This document shows, one piece after another, positions 1 to 9,740 of a stretch of 63,771 nucleotides of DNA. Position numbers and translations under genes: made by a program. How positions within the stretch are numbered: the first letter of the stretch is position 1; each line of letters starts with the position of its first letter. This DNA is from Selenomonas sp. (GTDB lineage: Bacteria > Bacillota_C > Negativicutes > Selenomonadales > Selenomonadaceae): NCBI RefSeq assembly GCF_024693525.1, contig NZ_JAILKR010000104.1, positions 1-63,771 on the forward strand, given 5' to 3'. A model generated the notes under the pieces. The model was not told where the DNA came from. It saw nothing but the letters and a program-made list of their open reading frames with translations, and did no database searches.

Positions 1-1
1 C

Positions 2-178
2 GCTAACTTGACGACGTCTTCTGAGAACGTCCAGAGTGCAGAGTCCACGATCCGCGATGCAAACATGGCAAAAGAGATGACGGAATACACGAAGAACAAC
101 GTTCTCATGCAGGCCGCTCAGTCCATGCTCGCACAGGCAAATCAGAGCAGCAGCTCGGTTCTCAGCCTGCTCCAGTAA
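2..178 (+). CDS. Flagellin, C-terminal fragment (5' end outside window)
   Basis: This is the last 58 codons of a flagellin, the subunit of the flagellar filament. The fragment has the typical D0 helix ending: an SSENVQSAESTIRD segment, then a MAKEM segment, then a Gln/Ala/Ser-rich tail ending in LLQ. It lies directly upstream of a large glycosyltransferase array, the usual place for flagellin-modifying genes in Selenomonas-like bacteria. Base composition is GC-richer than the genes after it and resembles the core genes after position 31.7 kb. The N-terminal part, central domain and promoter are outside the window. Confidence 0.93.
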   Translation, partial: ANLTTSSENVQSAESTIRDANMAKEMTEYTKNNVLMQAAQSMLAQANQSSSSVLSLLQ

Positions 179-219
179 TTGGAATCTCGGTAACGGATGT
201 TTTAACTACTCAGTTACGC

Positions 220-248
220 AAAACCCTCTCCTTTGGAGAGGGTTTTTT
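220..248 (+). terminator. Rho-independent terminator of the flagellin gene
   Basis: CCCTCTCC at 224-231 and GGAGAGGG at 235-242 form a perfect stem closed by a TTT loop. The stem is extended by A/T pairs and followed by six T residues. It isolates the highly expressed flagellin from the glycosylation genes. Confidence 0.92.
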
Positions 249-255
249 GTATGTG

Positions 256-283
256 TTGACGAACATAAATATATAAAGATAGT
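256..283 (+). promoter_or_regulatory. Weak candidate promoter for the glycosylation array
   Basis: TTGACG (256-261) is followed after 16 bases by GATAGT (278-283), a poor -10 match, and a strong GGAGGAAGGA ribosome site lies at 290-299. It is the only promoter-like sequence between the flagellin terminator and the first gene of the array. A sigma-28 site was not recognised. Confidence 0.35.
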
Positions 284-300
284 TCGTATGGAGGAAGGAA

Positions 301-2613
301 ATGAGAATTTCGGCTTGCTATATAGTAAAGAATGAAGAAAAAAATATTGTGCAGTCGATTCGCAGCATACAAGGAGTTTACGATGAATTGATCGTATTGG
401 ACACGGGGTCGAGTGATGCAACCAAAGAAACAGCACTTTCCCTGGGGGCACGTGTGTATGATTATAGTTGGCAGGATGATTTCGCAACTGCCCGCAACGA
501 AGTGCTAAAGCACGTTTCGGGGGACTGGATTGTATTTTTGGATGCGGATGAAGCTTATCAAGGTACAGACTCTCTACGTGGATTGATTGAAGGCATTGCT
601 GCAACAAAAGAAAACTATGATGCTATCGTTTTTTTTCGCTGGGATGTTGATGAAAAAATGCAAAGAGTGCAGGAGATTCCCACTCGGGTAGTTCGAGCCT
701 TTCGAAATGTACCGAATCTATACTTTGAGGGACGAATCCATGAAAAGCTAATCAACGACAGCGCCGCTATGCGCTATTATTTAGCGACTGAGGATTATTG
801 GTTTTCCCATACGGGGTATGCCGAGGGGATTCTTACGAGAAAATTTGAGCGAAATCTTCAGTGCTTGCTTCAGGATATCGAACGGCGAGGGCTGTTGGAT
901 GAGCACTATTTTTATTTGGCGATTACGTATTTTGGCCTGAAAAATTTTGAGAAGGCTGGTAAGTATGCCCGTTTGGCTATCAACAGCCATGTGCATTATG
1001 CGGAAAGTGATGCCTGGCCTTGGCATATTCTCATTGAGTCACAACGGCAATGTGGACTGGCTGGGGAGGTGCAGCTTGCCACAGCGGCAGAGGCTGTTAA
1101 AAAGTTTCCTCAACAAGCCGAATTCTATAGTGAACTGGGGATCATTTTGAGTAGTTTGGGTAGAATAGACGAGTCTGCTGATGCCTTGTGGCAAGGTATT
1201 CGTCTCTATGAGTCACCGGGGCGTAAAAAGATACGGTTTGGTTATTTTTCGGATAAATCGTTGGCGATAGTATATTGCCGGTTGGCACAGGTAGAAGAAT
1301 TGCGGGGGAACTTAGCGGTGGCTGAACTTGCTTATCGGGTAAGTCAGAGGCATGATCACCAGCGGCAGGATACCCAGAGTTGCTATAAGGCATTCCAAGA
1401 TAAATGCCGAAGCAAAATAGAAAAAGGAAAATTACTTCCTTTTTTTATGGAGTCACTAGAGAATAAGGATTACCGTCATTGGCTACGCTTGTGGCAACGC
1501 GTACGGGAGCATTTGCAGAGTAATTTGGAAATTTGGTGGCTTATTTGTTTATCCCTGGATGATGATCAGCGTCTTCTTCCTCATGAAGAACAGGCATTAC
1601 CCGAACGGGTGCAATTCCTATGGCAGGTTCTAACAACAAGAGGAGAAATTACGGATTTACGAGTTGAGCAGAATGTAGAAGTGCGTTCACGTATGCCGTT
1701 GGTCAGTGTTATGATTCCTACTTATAATATGCCTGAACTTTTTAAGCGGACTATGCGTAGTGCTGCCTTGCAAACGTATCCGAATATCGAAATTCTTGTG
1801 TGCGACAACAGCACAAATGAGGAAACCGCGCATATCATGGCAGACTATGCAGAAGATTCTCGTGTGCATTATATACGGAACACAGGCGCGGAGAATAAAG
1901 CGGATAATTTCATTCCCTTCGAACAGTTAGCACGAGGAGAATATTTACAGTGGCTTATGCATGATGATATTCTATGCCCGACAAAAATCGAAAAAATGGC
2001 GGCAGACCTCTATGATAATCCTCAGATTACCTTGGTGGCGTCTCAGCGACAGATTATTGATGTGGATGGCAGGATAATGCCAAGTCATCTGAAAACCGAT
2101 ATTATCGATAGTGCGTGCGAGAAGAAAATGTTCGCGGGAGAAGATGTTGGACAAACGATTTTGACTGGCTATTTGAATTTCATAGGAGAACCATCATCTG
2201 TATTGTTCCGGCGTGATGATTTACAGCATAATTATTGGCGAGCAGATTGCAGAGGATATAAGACAATTTCTGATGTGGTGATGTGGCTGGAATTGATGGA
2301 AAAGGGAAATCTGATTCTCTATCGGGATGCATTGAGCTATTTCCGCCGTCATGATGAGCAGGAGGGGCAGGGAGTCGATGTGGTTCTGCTTAGTCGTATC
2401 GAATGGCTGAAACTCGGCGAAGAATACTACCGCCGAAATGTTTTCCTGCATACGCGAAAGGATTACGAAGCGGGGTTGCGCATTCTAGTAGATGAATATT
2501 ATGAGAGCATACGGTTGGCGTATGGTTGGAAAGAGGAAGCATCTGCGGACATGTGGCATCGCTATGAAGCAGCCATACATAAGGCAAGAATATTGCTGGG
2601 AATGAAGAGGTAG
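301..2613 (+). CDS. Double-GT2, TPR-containing glycosyltransferase (SunS-like N-terminus)
   Basis: A 770-residue cytosolic protein with two family 2 glycosyltransferase modules. The first (about 1-200) opens with the SunS-like IVKNEE motif and carries DTGSSD near 34-39 and the metal-binding DADE at 81-84. TPR-like helices follow (about 200-380). A second GT-A domain (about 465-690) begins with VSVMIPTYN and has HDD as its acidic motif. Start 301 follows GGAGGAAGGA. No signal peptide or membrane segment is seen. It heads a run of three related genes, 3 bp before the next, right behind flagellin. Transfer of sugar to flagellin or to a growing flagellin glycan is inferred from context; acceptor and donor are unknown. 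Confidence 0.85.
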   Translation: MRISACYIVKNEEKNIVQSIRSIQGVYDELIVLDTGSSDATKETALSLGARVYDYSWQDDFATARNEVLKHVSGDWIVFLDADEAYQGTDSLRGLIEGIAATKENYDAIVFFRWDVDEKMQRVQEIPTRVVRAFRNVPNLYFEGRIHEKLINDSAAMRYYLATEDYWFSHTGYAEGILTRKFERNLQCLLQDIERRGLLDEHYFYLAITYFGLKNFEKAGKYARLAINSHVHYAESDAWPWHILIESQRQCGLAGEVQLATAAEAVKKFPQQAEFYSELGIILSSLGRIDESADALWQGIRLYESPGRKKIRFGYFSDKSLAIVYCRLAQVEELRGNLAVAELAYRVSQRHDHQRQDTQSCYKAFQDKCRSKIEKGKLLPFFMESLENKDYRHWLRLWQRVREHLQSNLEIWWLICLSLDDDQRLLPHEEQALPERVQFLWQVLTTRGEITDLRVEQNVEVRSRMPLVSVMIPTYNMPELFKRTMRSAALQTYPNIEILVCDNSTNEETAHIMADYAEDSRVHYIRNTGAENKADNFIPFEQLARGEYLQWLMHDDILCPTKIEKMAADLYDNPQITLVASQRQIIDVDGRIMPSHLKTDIIDSACEKKMFAGEDVGQTILTGYLNFIGEPSSVLFRRDDLQHNYWRADCRGYKTISDVVMWLELMEKGNLILYRDALSYFRRHDEQEGQGVDVVLLSRIEWLKLGEEYYRRNVFLHTRKDYEAGLRILVDEYYESIRLAYGWKEEASADMWHRYEAAIHKARILLGMKR

Positions 2614-2616
2614 GGT

Positions 2617-4146
2617 ATGTCTAAGAATTTTCGAATATCCGCGTGCTGCATAGTCAAGAATGAAGCAGCGCGGATGCAAAAATGGCTGGAACAAGCCCAA
2701 AAATATGCCGATGAAATCGTAGTAGTGGATACAGGGTCGACGGATGATACAAAGGTGATTGCCCAAGCTTTTGGGGCAAAAGTTTTTGACTTCTCGTGGA
2801 GGAATGATTTCGCTGCTGCCCGTAATAATGCGTTGGTTCAGGCAACTGGAGATTGGATAACATTTTTGGATGCGGATGAGACCTTTTGTGAGGGAGAGAA
2901 GATTCGTCAGATATTGACAGGAGTGCAGGACGCAGAAGTAATTGCAGTTCCGATTATTAACGTGGATGAAGACGATAATAATCAGGAAATCCAGCGTTTT
3001 TATGCGGTGCGAATTTGGCAAAACAAAACTGAGCGACGCTATCGGGGAAAGATTCATGAGGCACTCTACGATGCGGAGAAACCTGTCAAAGTTCATTATG
3101 TTGATGCACTGACAATTTGGCATACAGGGTATTCCTCTAAACGGATTAAAAGCAAACTGGAACGCAATTTGCCTTTACTGTTGGAACAGGAAAAACGGCA
3201 GGAGACGCCACTAGTTTACCGCTATTTAGCAGAAACCTTCTATGGGCTACAGCGATATGAGGAAGCTGAAAAATACATCCGAATGGCGATAGAAAAAGAA
3301 CCGGCAACTGTGGATGGAAGACAGCCTTTATATTTATGTTTATTGGATATTCTGCAGGCGCGGCAAATTGATTTAGCAGAGCAGGTGAATGTGGCCTGCA
3401 ACTTCGTTCAGGATAATCCGGATATGGTTGACTTAAAGGGGCGGCTGGCGATTCTCTTATGGCGAGCCCAGAGGCGGGAAGAAGCTGTACAATATGCACA
3501 GGCATTTATGGAACAGCTTAACCGCGGACAGTCGCAAAAGGCAACAACGGCGTTTTCTCTGTTGGCGCCCATTCAAAGCATCTTAAAGGAATGGCAATGG
3601 GAACTGGATTGGAAGGAGAAAAATCTGCAGGAACAATATGATGCGGTTTTGTCTCAGTGTGGGCAAGTCATTCCCTTTTTGTTTGCAGCGCTTTTTCAAG
3701 CGAAAAAATTCGCCGGGCGCGAATGTTTACCAGACTCTATGCGTCGGGTGTTAGAGTATGCGGCGAAAGAACGGGATAGACTTGATATAGAAGATTTGGA
3801 TGGATATCAAGCTGGGCTAAACGCTATGGAGCGTTTTGGTGATTATGCAGCTAGGCGGGAATACGCAGCAATCGCTACGGAATTTTCTTGGCCGGTGGTT
3901 CTCGCTACGGCAAAAAGGTTTATGGCAATGCGTGAATGGGAAATTGCCTTTGAACTCTATCAGCAGGTGCCTGTGGAGGCTGTTACAGATGCCAGTGATT
4001 TTTGGTATGAAGTAGGATGCTGCTTGTATCGTTTAGAGCCAACAGCTGCAGTGGAATGTTTTGAACGTGCGCAGGCAAATGGTTGCAAGGAACGTGATAT
4101 CCCCGCTTATTTGGCATGGCTGAGAGAGGAGGCTGCCAATGATTAA
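2617..4146 (+). CDS. SunS-like GT2 glycosyltransferase with TPR region
   Basis: A 509-residue protein. The N-terminal GT-A domain (about 1-220) has CIVKNE at 11-16, VDTGSTDD near 38-45 and DADE at 85-88. A long helical TPR-like region fills the rest. The architecture matches SunS-type enzymes, which glycosylate peptides or proteins. Unlike the upstream gene it has only one GT2 domain. It starts 3 bases after the previous stop, and its own last codons overlap the next gene by 8 bases, so translation is probably coupled. Flagellin or another flagellar protein is the likely acceptor by position only. Confidence 0.84.
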   Translation: MSKNFRISACCIVKNEAARMQKWLEQAQKYADEIVVVDTGSTDDTKVIAQAFGAKVFDFSWRNDFAAARNNALVQATGDWITFLDADETFCEGEKIRQILTGVQDAEVIAVPIINVDEDDNNQEIQRFYAVRIWQNKTERRYRGKIHEALYDAEKPVKVHYVDALTIWHTGYSSKRIKSKLERNLPLLLEQEKRQETPLVYRYLAETFYGLQRYEEAEKYIRMAIEKEPATVDGRQPLYLCLLDILQARQIDLAEQVNVACNFVQDNPDMVDLKGRLAILLWRAQRREEAVQYAQAFMEQLNRGQSQKATTAFSLLAPIQSILKEWQWELDWKEKNLQEQYDAVLSQCGQVIPFLFAALFQAKKFAGRECLPDSMRRVLEYAAKERDRLDIEDLDGYQAGLNAMERFGDYAARREYAAIATEFSWPVVLATAKRFMAMREWEIAFELYQQVPVEAVTDASDFWYEVGCCLYRLEPTAAVECFERAQANGCKERDIPAYLAWLREEAAND

Positions 4147-5599
4147 GATTACTGCTTGTGTGATTGTAAAAAATGAAGAAAAATGCATTGGCAGATGGCT
4201 CGAAAGTGTCGAAAGCTATGCAGATGAAATCATTGTGGTCGATACAGGCTCTACGGATGGTACCGTTGAGATAGTAAAAACGCATAAAGCACAATTGTAT
4301 ACTTTTGCCTGGACGGGGGATTTTTCAGCGGCCAAGAACTACGCGTTGGAAAAGGCAACGGGGAATTGGATTGTTTTCTTAGATGCAGATGAATATTTTT
4401 TGCCAGAGTCGGTGAATAATCTTCGCAATATATTAGCCGGAATTCATCCGCAAATTGGTATTTGCGGGGTGATGTGCCGGCTGGTGAATATTGATACCGA
4501 GCAGAATGATAAATTCATCGGAGCAACGGTACAGGTTCGGGTTTTTCGCAATACACCAAAGCTTCGGTACTATGGGAAAGTCCATGAGGCACTGACGATT
4601 CCCAAAAATAAATCGGTAGAGTTGGTTAAAGAACTTGAGATTATACATACCGGATACACAGCCAGCATTATTCGGAAAAAAATCGAACGTAATTTGAAAC
4701 TTTTGCAAGAGAAGATTCAGGATAATGACGGCAAGGTAACGCCAAGAGATTATCGCTATTTGATGGATTGCTATTACGGATTAGGGGAATATGAAAAGTC
4801 ACTCTTTTATGCCGAAGAAGCTCTAAAGCAGGCTAATGCGATAAAAGACGCTAAAGATCATATTTTCATGATAAAAGTCAGCTCCTGCCTATTTGGACAG
4901 AAGCCTTATCATACAGTTATTGCCGCTTTTGATGAAGCCATGCAGGCATGTCCGTCGGTAGCTGATTTTGAGGTTATGAAGGGACTGTATCTTCATGACC
5001 AAAAGAATTATCTGGAGGCAGAAACTTGTATTCGTGCAGGTCTCCTAAAGCATAAGCAGTATCAGTTGACGCCGGATGGTGTGGCTGATAATCTGGAACG
5101 TTTTTTGCCAAATGCCTATATGGTGTTAGGCCGTATCCAGGATATGAAGGGAAAGCGGGCCGAGGCTGAGAAACTTTTTATTCAGGGCCTTGAAATCCAG
5201 CGGTATCAGCCGCGTATGCTGCGAGAATTGGTGCAGGCTTTGCGGGAAGACGGACTGCCAGATGATGATATCATTGTTTTTTTGAATCATATCTATGATA
5301 AAAAGAAGGATGCACGTTTTTTAGTTGATACGTTGCGTGATCATCTCGGAAAAACGATTTATTTGTATTATCTTCATCAATGTGGAGATAAGACTTTGGA
5401 AGACGAAATCAATAGTTTTCTCGTGGCTAAGCGATTGGATGCTGCCGCATTGATGGCCGCAGGTCGTTTGGAATGGTTGTATAAGAAGGGAATAAACGCC
5501 GCGGTAGCACTGAAGTTACCCCAGGAATGTACCTTGCGGGTATTGCTGCCAGAGGTTTATCGGCAGAAGTGGCAAGAAGAGGTAGGACGTGATGAGTAA
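4139..5599 (+). CDS. SunS-like GT2 glycosyltransferase with TPR region
   Basis: 486 residues and a close architectural paralogue of the two preceding genes: IVKNEE at 9-14, VDTGSTDGT near 34-42 and DADE at 82-85, followed by TPR-like repeats. The ATG lies inside the end of the upstream gene (8-base overlap). Three consecutive SunS-like genes suggest local duplication and then divergence in acceptor or donor use. The C-terminus overlaps the first SPINDLY-type gene. Role in flagellin glycosylation is inferred. Confidence 0.84.
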   Translation: MIKITACVIVKNEEKCIGRWLESVESYADEIIVVDTGSTDGTVEIVKTHKAQLYTFAWTGDFSAAKNYALEKATGNWIVFLDADEYFLPESVNNLRNILAGIHPQIGICGVMCRLVNIDTEQNDKFIGATVQVRVFRNTPKLRYYGKVHEALTIPKNKSVELVKELEIIHTGYTASIIRKKIERNLKLLQEKIQDNDGKVTPRDYRYLMDCYYGLGEYEKSLFYAEEALKQANAIKDAKDHIFMIKVSSCLFGQKPYHTVIAAFDEAMQACPSVADFEVMKGLYLHDQKNYLEAETCIRAGLLKHKQYQLTPDGVADNLERFLPNAYMVLGRIQDMKGKRAEAEKLFIQGLEIQRYQPRMLRELVQALREDGLPDDDIIVFLNHIYDKKKDARFLVDTLRDHLGKTIYLYYLHQCGDKTLEDEINSFLVAKRLDAAALMAAGRLEWLYKKGINAAVALKLPQECTLRVLLPEVYRQKWQEEVGRDE

Positions 5600-7331
5600 A
5601 GGCGTGGGCGGTCAGCATAAAACACAAAAAGCACTGGCGAAGCAGTTCAAAAAAATGCAGCAAGTCTTTCAAAATAATAATTGGCAAGAGGTCATACGGA
5701 TCGGAAATGTTTTGGCTGTGCATGAGGAGTGTTTACCCGAGATAGCGGATATGGTTGGTATGGCGTATCTTAATCGATTGGAATGGGAAAAAGCTTCTCA
5801 TTGGCTCCAGTTGACAGATAAGCGGAAAAAGAAAAATCCAGCGGATTATTATTGGCTGTTGGGAATGGCAGAAAGCAAACAGAAGCATTATGTGAAAGCT
5901 TGTGAGTTTTTTACGTTGGCGGAAAAGCATCAGGACAGTTATACGGGAGAGCTGCGGCAGGCATTTTTGGCGGATCTTTGGACACAGCATGCAGCGGCAC
6001 AACTTGTATGTGGGGAGTGTAAAGAGGCGGCAATGAATTATCATAGGGCGTCTCAATACGCAGTCACATTACGGGATAGATGCCAGATGTATGCATCCTG
6101 GCTGATGATGCGTCATAACATAGAGGAACCGTGGCAGGGGCTTGTTAAAGATTCGGTAGGGATAAATGAAATACTAAAAGATGCAAAACCGTATACCCAT
6201 GAGAAACATCCAGTTCATGATAAGCTGCGGATTGGCTATATTTCTCCGGATTTTCGCAACAATGTGATGTTCTATTTTGCCTATCAGTTGTTAGCGGGAC
6301 ATACGCGAAATGATTTTACGATTTATGCGTATTATTGTGGTTATATAGAGGATGGGTTTACAGAAGATATAAAGCAGGCTTCCGATGAATGGCGACATGT
6401 TGCGGACTGGTCCTATGAAGAGATTGCGAAACAGATTTACGAAGATGAAATTGATATTTTGGTGGATTTGGCAGGGCATTCAGCATACTCAGGCCTTCCT
6501 GCTATGGCATGGAAACCTGCACCGATTCAGATTTCTGGATTGGGCTATATGAGTACCACTGGGCTGCGGACGGTGGATTATCTGTTGACGGATGAGGCTT
6601 GTAATCCGATGGGAAAAACCTCCCAGCTTATCGAGCAGCCTTTGTATTTATCCTCCATGTTCTGTTATACAGGCCGCATTGATGTGCCAGAACCGCAAGG
6701 GACACCGTGCTTGCAGAATGGATATATTACTTTCGGGGTATTTAACCGGTACCAAAAGGTGACTGATGAAATGCTTCAAGCTTGGAATTTTATCTTACAG
6801 AAGGTCCCCAAGTCACGTCTGTTATTTAAGGGGGAAGCCTTTGGCGATGCTTTATTGACGGATAGGGTATATCATCGTTTGCAAGCGCTTGGTTTTGATA
6901 TGGAAAGCATCTTATTTGAAAATGCAAGTGCAGACTATATGGAAAGGTATCTGGATGTAGATATTGCCTTGGATACCTATCCGTATACCGGTGGCGGGAC
7001 AACTTGTGATGCGTTGTATATGGGTGTACCTGTAGTAGCACGCTATGGGGAGAACCAGGGAGCTCGCTTTGCGCTATCGGTGTTAAAGGCAGCTGGATTG
7101 GAAGATTTGGCGGTGGAAACGGTCGAGGCTTATTGTGAGAAGGCCATTGCATTGGCAAGCGATAAAGTGTTGTTGGACGCACTTCATAAGAATTTACGCA
7201 ATATGGTTATGCGTTCGCGGCTTATGGATACTAGAAATTATGTGGCAGAAGTTGAAGCGGCCTACCGAAGGATATGGGATGATTATAGGGATAAGGAGGT
7301 AAGTGCTATTGGACTACATTGCGATGGATGA
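5592..7331 (+). CDS. SPINDLY/OGT-like (GT41) glycosyltransferase, Asn at the usual His position
   Basis: A 579-residue protein with TPR-like N-terminal helices (about 20-180) and a GT41 catalytic region (about 210-560). Recognisable segments are LRIGYISPDF, DILVDLAGHS, the conserved FNRYQKV with its Lys, and DTYPYTGGGTTCDAL. The His that follows DFRN in canonical members is Asn224 here, and the later GxxHGxRF motif reads GENQGARF. Start 5592 (ATG) is preferred to GTG 5589 because of the ribosome site spacing. GT41 enzymes move GlcNAc or fucose onto Ser/Thr of cytosolic proteins; flagellin is the likely acceptor here. The substitutions could mean altered chemistry or a partner-dependent role. 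Confidence 0.85.
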   Translation: MSKGVGGQHKTQKALAKQFKKMQQVFQNNNWQEVIRIGNVLAVHEECLPEIADMVGMAYLNRLEWEKASHWLQLTDKRKKKNPADYYWLLGMAESKQKHYVKACEFFTLAEKHQDSYTGELRQAFLADLWTQHAAAQLVCGECKEAAMNYHRASQYAVTLRDRCQMYASWLMMRHNIEEPWQGLVKDSVGINEILKDAKPYTHEKHPVHDKLRIGYISPDFRNNVMFYFAYQLLAGHTRNDFTIYAYYCGYIEDGFTEDIKQASDEWRHVADWSYEEIAKQIYEDEIDILVDLAGHSAYSGLPAMAWKPAPIQISGLGYMSTTGLRTVDYLLTDEACNPMGKTSQLIEQPLYLSSMFCYTGRIDVPEPQGTPCLQNGYITFGVFNRYQKVTDEMLQAWNFILQKVPKSRLLFKGEAFGDALLTDRVYHRLQALGFDMESILFENASADYMERYLDVDIALDTYPYTGGGTTCDALYMGVPVVARYGENQGARFALSVLKAAGLEDLAVETVEAYCEKAIALASDKVLLDALHKNLRNMVMRSRLMDTRNYVAEVEAAYRRIWDDYRDKEVSAIGLHCDG

Positions 7332-8787
7332 AAAATTAGAACCGGTGACGCAACTATTGTTAGCAAGAAAGCCCCAAATGGCATTGGAGCGGCTGCAATT
7401 TATGATTCACCAGGGGATATTTTTTCCAGAGGAAATGTGGCGCGTGTACCAGCGCTTGGGAGATTGTTATTTTGCCATGTTGGATGTGGAAAAAACGCGG
7501 GAGGCTCTTTGGGAGTGTTTGATGCATCCAACGGGAATGCCGTTACGGAAACAACAGGAAATATATAGCAATTATCTTTTTGTATCACACTATAGTAGTA
7601 AGATTACTGATGAAGAAATGCGGAAAAAGCATTTCCTTTACAATCAGCTGTTACAGCGCAATGTATTATTTACACATAGGAAACGCAAGCATGAGAAATT
7701 GCGTATCGGGTATTTGGCTCCCATGCATTGCAAGAATGTTGTCAGCTTTTTTTCGGTCCATTTGATGACGATGTATGACCGTTCGCGTTTCGAAGTATAT
7801 TGTTATAGTTTACACGAAGAAAAAGATGAGATAACAACACAGTTGAAGGAACAGGTGGATGGATGGCATGTGTTTCCAACAGAGCAAAAAAAGCGAGAAA
7901 TGGCCGAAAAAATTTTCCAAGATGAGATTGATATCTTAGTCGATTTAGGCGTACATACATCTGGGGGAAGAACTTTGCAAATAATGGGCTACCGGCCAGC
8001 ACCAGTACAGATGGCTGGTATTGGCTACATGAGCACATCGGGAATGCATGCAGTGGATTACTTCTTGACCGATTGTTATTGTGATCCGACAGGGAAAAAT
8101 GACGGAGATTTTACGGAAAAACTTATTCGTTTGCCACAGTCACATTTTTGCTATATGCCGCCGGAACGGATTTTGCAATGCAAAGGCGTATATCAATTGC
8201 ATGATCCGATTTGGTTTGGCAGTTTTAACAATATTGCTAAGATTACAGAACCAATGCTTCGCAACTGGATGAAAATCCTTCAGAGGGTTCCAAAAGCAAA
8301 ACTTTTGATAAAAAATGCTAGTAAGAATGTATGGAACATCAAAGCGCTGCGCCGGAAAATGCGTCGCCTGGGGTTTCCTGAGGAGCGCTATGTACTAGAG
8401 GAAAGTTCTGCCGATTATCTAGATCGCTATCTTGATGTGGATATTATTTTGGATACCTATCCGTATACAGGCGGTGCTTCGACTTGTGATGCATTGCTGC
8501 GAGGGCTGCCCGTTATTTCCCGCTATGGCAAACGGCATGGAACACGGTTTAGTTACAGTCTGCTAGCGAATGTTGGACTGGATGATTTGGCTGCAGCCAA
8601 TGATGAGGAATATGTCGAAAAGGCGGTAGCGCTAGCGAACAATAAAGAACGTATAAAAGCGATTCATGAGAATCTTCCTCGGATTATGATGAAATCGCCA
8701 ATTATGGATGTGAAAGGATATGTTCGGCAAATAGAAACTGTGTATGAGCAGGTTTGGCAGAAATGGATGATTCGGGCAAAAGGATAA
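7309..8787 (+). CDS. SPINDLY/OGT-like (GT41) glycosyltransferase, second of tandem pair
   Basis: About 492 residues with a short TPR-like N-terminus and a GT41 catalytic half: LRIGYLAPMH, DILVDLGVH, FNNIAKI with the conserved Lys, and LDTYPYTGGASTCDAL. The His expected after the DFRN-like segment is replaced (CKN, Asn143), as in the upstream paralogue, while GKRHGTRF keeps its His. AAGGAGG at 7293-7299 best fits TTG 7309; GTG 7303 is too close and ATG 7324 is another option. The gene overlaps its predecessor, so the pair may act together. Acceptor is unknown, flagellin inferred. Confidence 0.82.
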   Translation: MDYIAMDEKLEPVTQLLLARKPQMALERLQFMIHQGIFFPEEMWRVYQRLGDCYFAMLDVEKTREALWECLMHPTGMPLRKQQEIYSNYLFVSHYSSKITDEEMRKKHFLYNQLLQRNVLFTHRKRKHEKLRIGYLAPMHCKNVVSFFSVHLMTMYDRSRFEVYCYSLHEEKDEITTQLKEQVDGWHVFPTEQKKREMAEKIFQDEIDILVDLGVHTSGGRTLQIMGYRPAPVQMAGIGYMSTSGMHAVDYFLTDCYCDPTGKNDGDFTEKLIRLPQSHFCYMPPERILQCKGVYQLHDPIWFGSFNNIAKITEPMLRNWMKILQRVPKAKLLIKNASKNVWNIKALRRKMRRLGFPEERYVLEESSADYLDRYLDVDIILDTYPYTGGASTCDALLRGLPVISRYGKRHGTRFSYSLLANVGLDDLAAANDEEYVEKAVALANNKERIKAIHENLPRIMMKSPIMDVKGYVRQIETVYEQVWQKWMIRAKG

Positions 8788-8848
8788 AGGATTTTGCTGA
8801 TAGGTGGAGAAAATTTGATTTTAGGAAGAAAATGGGAGGTTTTTGGCA

Positions 8849-9727
8849 ATGGCAAAGAAAAAACAGAAAAATAATAAGGCAAAGAGACAGTCACATACGG
8901 AAGTAAAGATGGATAACAGGTTTTTGGAATGGAAAGCGCAGCTTATAGAGCAAATTGAAAAAGAAGCGTACAATGATGCTATCCAGACTTTGGCAACGAT
9001 GATTCAGGCGAAGTCCTTTGATGCGGATTGCCTGTATCAAGGTGCGTATGCGTATTTTATGCTAGGAGATTATCAGCGGGCTACCCAGTGGGTAGAAAAT
9101 ACGCTGCAATATGATGGGCAGAATGTGGCTGCGCGATTGCTACTGGCTCGTATCTGCATTTTGGAGGATCGTCCGGATGAAGCGTTGGCTATTTTCGAGT
9201 TCATGCTCAAGAACTTCTCTGCTAAACTTGATGATAATCAGCGGGAAGATGTTCGTGATATCTTGGATTTCTATGGGACAGGGGAACCAGAAAAGATTCT
9301 GCAGAATTATCCTGTGATTGCTGATTTTCTAGGATTAGAGGCTTCCAAAGAAGTGGCTGCACAGGAAGAAACCGTTACTGCCGAATCGGTAGATTTATCC
9401 AAAGAGGAGATGTCAAATGAGGCGATAACAGCTGCGAAGAATGTGCTCAAGGCAGAAGCAGAGTTACAGCAGATTCGTGGCAAAGAGGTCAGTATTGCGG
9501 AAAAAATCAAGATGCTTCATACCTTTGCAGCGGGGTATTTCTACCAGATGGATTATGCCGCAGCTAAGATTTTCTTAGCGGAAGCTTTGCAGTTAGACGC
9601 TAAGGATGACAGAACACTTTATAATCTGGCAATCCTGTATGCGGATATGGGAGAGAAAGAGAAGGCCGTGCAGTTTGCTACAACAATGTCGTATGTAGAT
9701 TTTGCCCTGCTTAAGACCATACGATAA
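8849..9727 (+). CDS. TPR-repeat protein without catalytic domain
   Basis: 292 residues. A Lys/Asn-rich start (MAKKKQKNNKAKRQ) is followed by TPR-like helices at about 25-130 and again at about 210-285, separated by an acidic, Ala/Glu-rich linker. No glycosyltransferase motif is seen. ATG 8849 follows GGGAGG at 8834-8839 with 9-base spacing. It may be a scaffold or chaperone-like adaptor for the TPR glycosyltransferases around it, or a modified target. Function is not recognised beyond the repeats. Confidence 0.75.
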   Translation: MAKKKQKNNKAKRQSHTEVKMDNRFLEWKAQLIEQIEKEAYNDAIQTLATMIQAKSFDADCLYQGAYAYFMLGDYQRATQWVENTLQYDGQNVAARLLLARICILEDRPDEALAIFEFMLKNFSAKLDDNQREDVRDILDFYGTGEPEKILQNYPVIADFLGLEASKEVAAQEETVTAESVDLSKEEMSNEAITAAKNVLKAEAELQQIRGKEVSIAEKIKMLHTFAAGYFYQMDYAAAKIFLAEALQLDAKDDRTLYNLAILYADMGEKEKAVQFATTMSYVDFALLKTIR

Positions 9728-9740
9728 GGGAGGATTTTTG

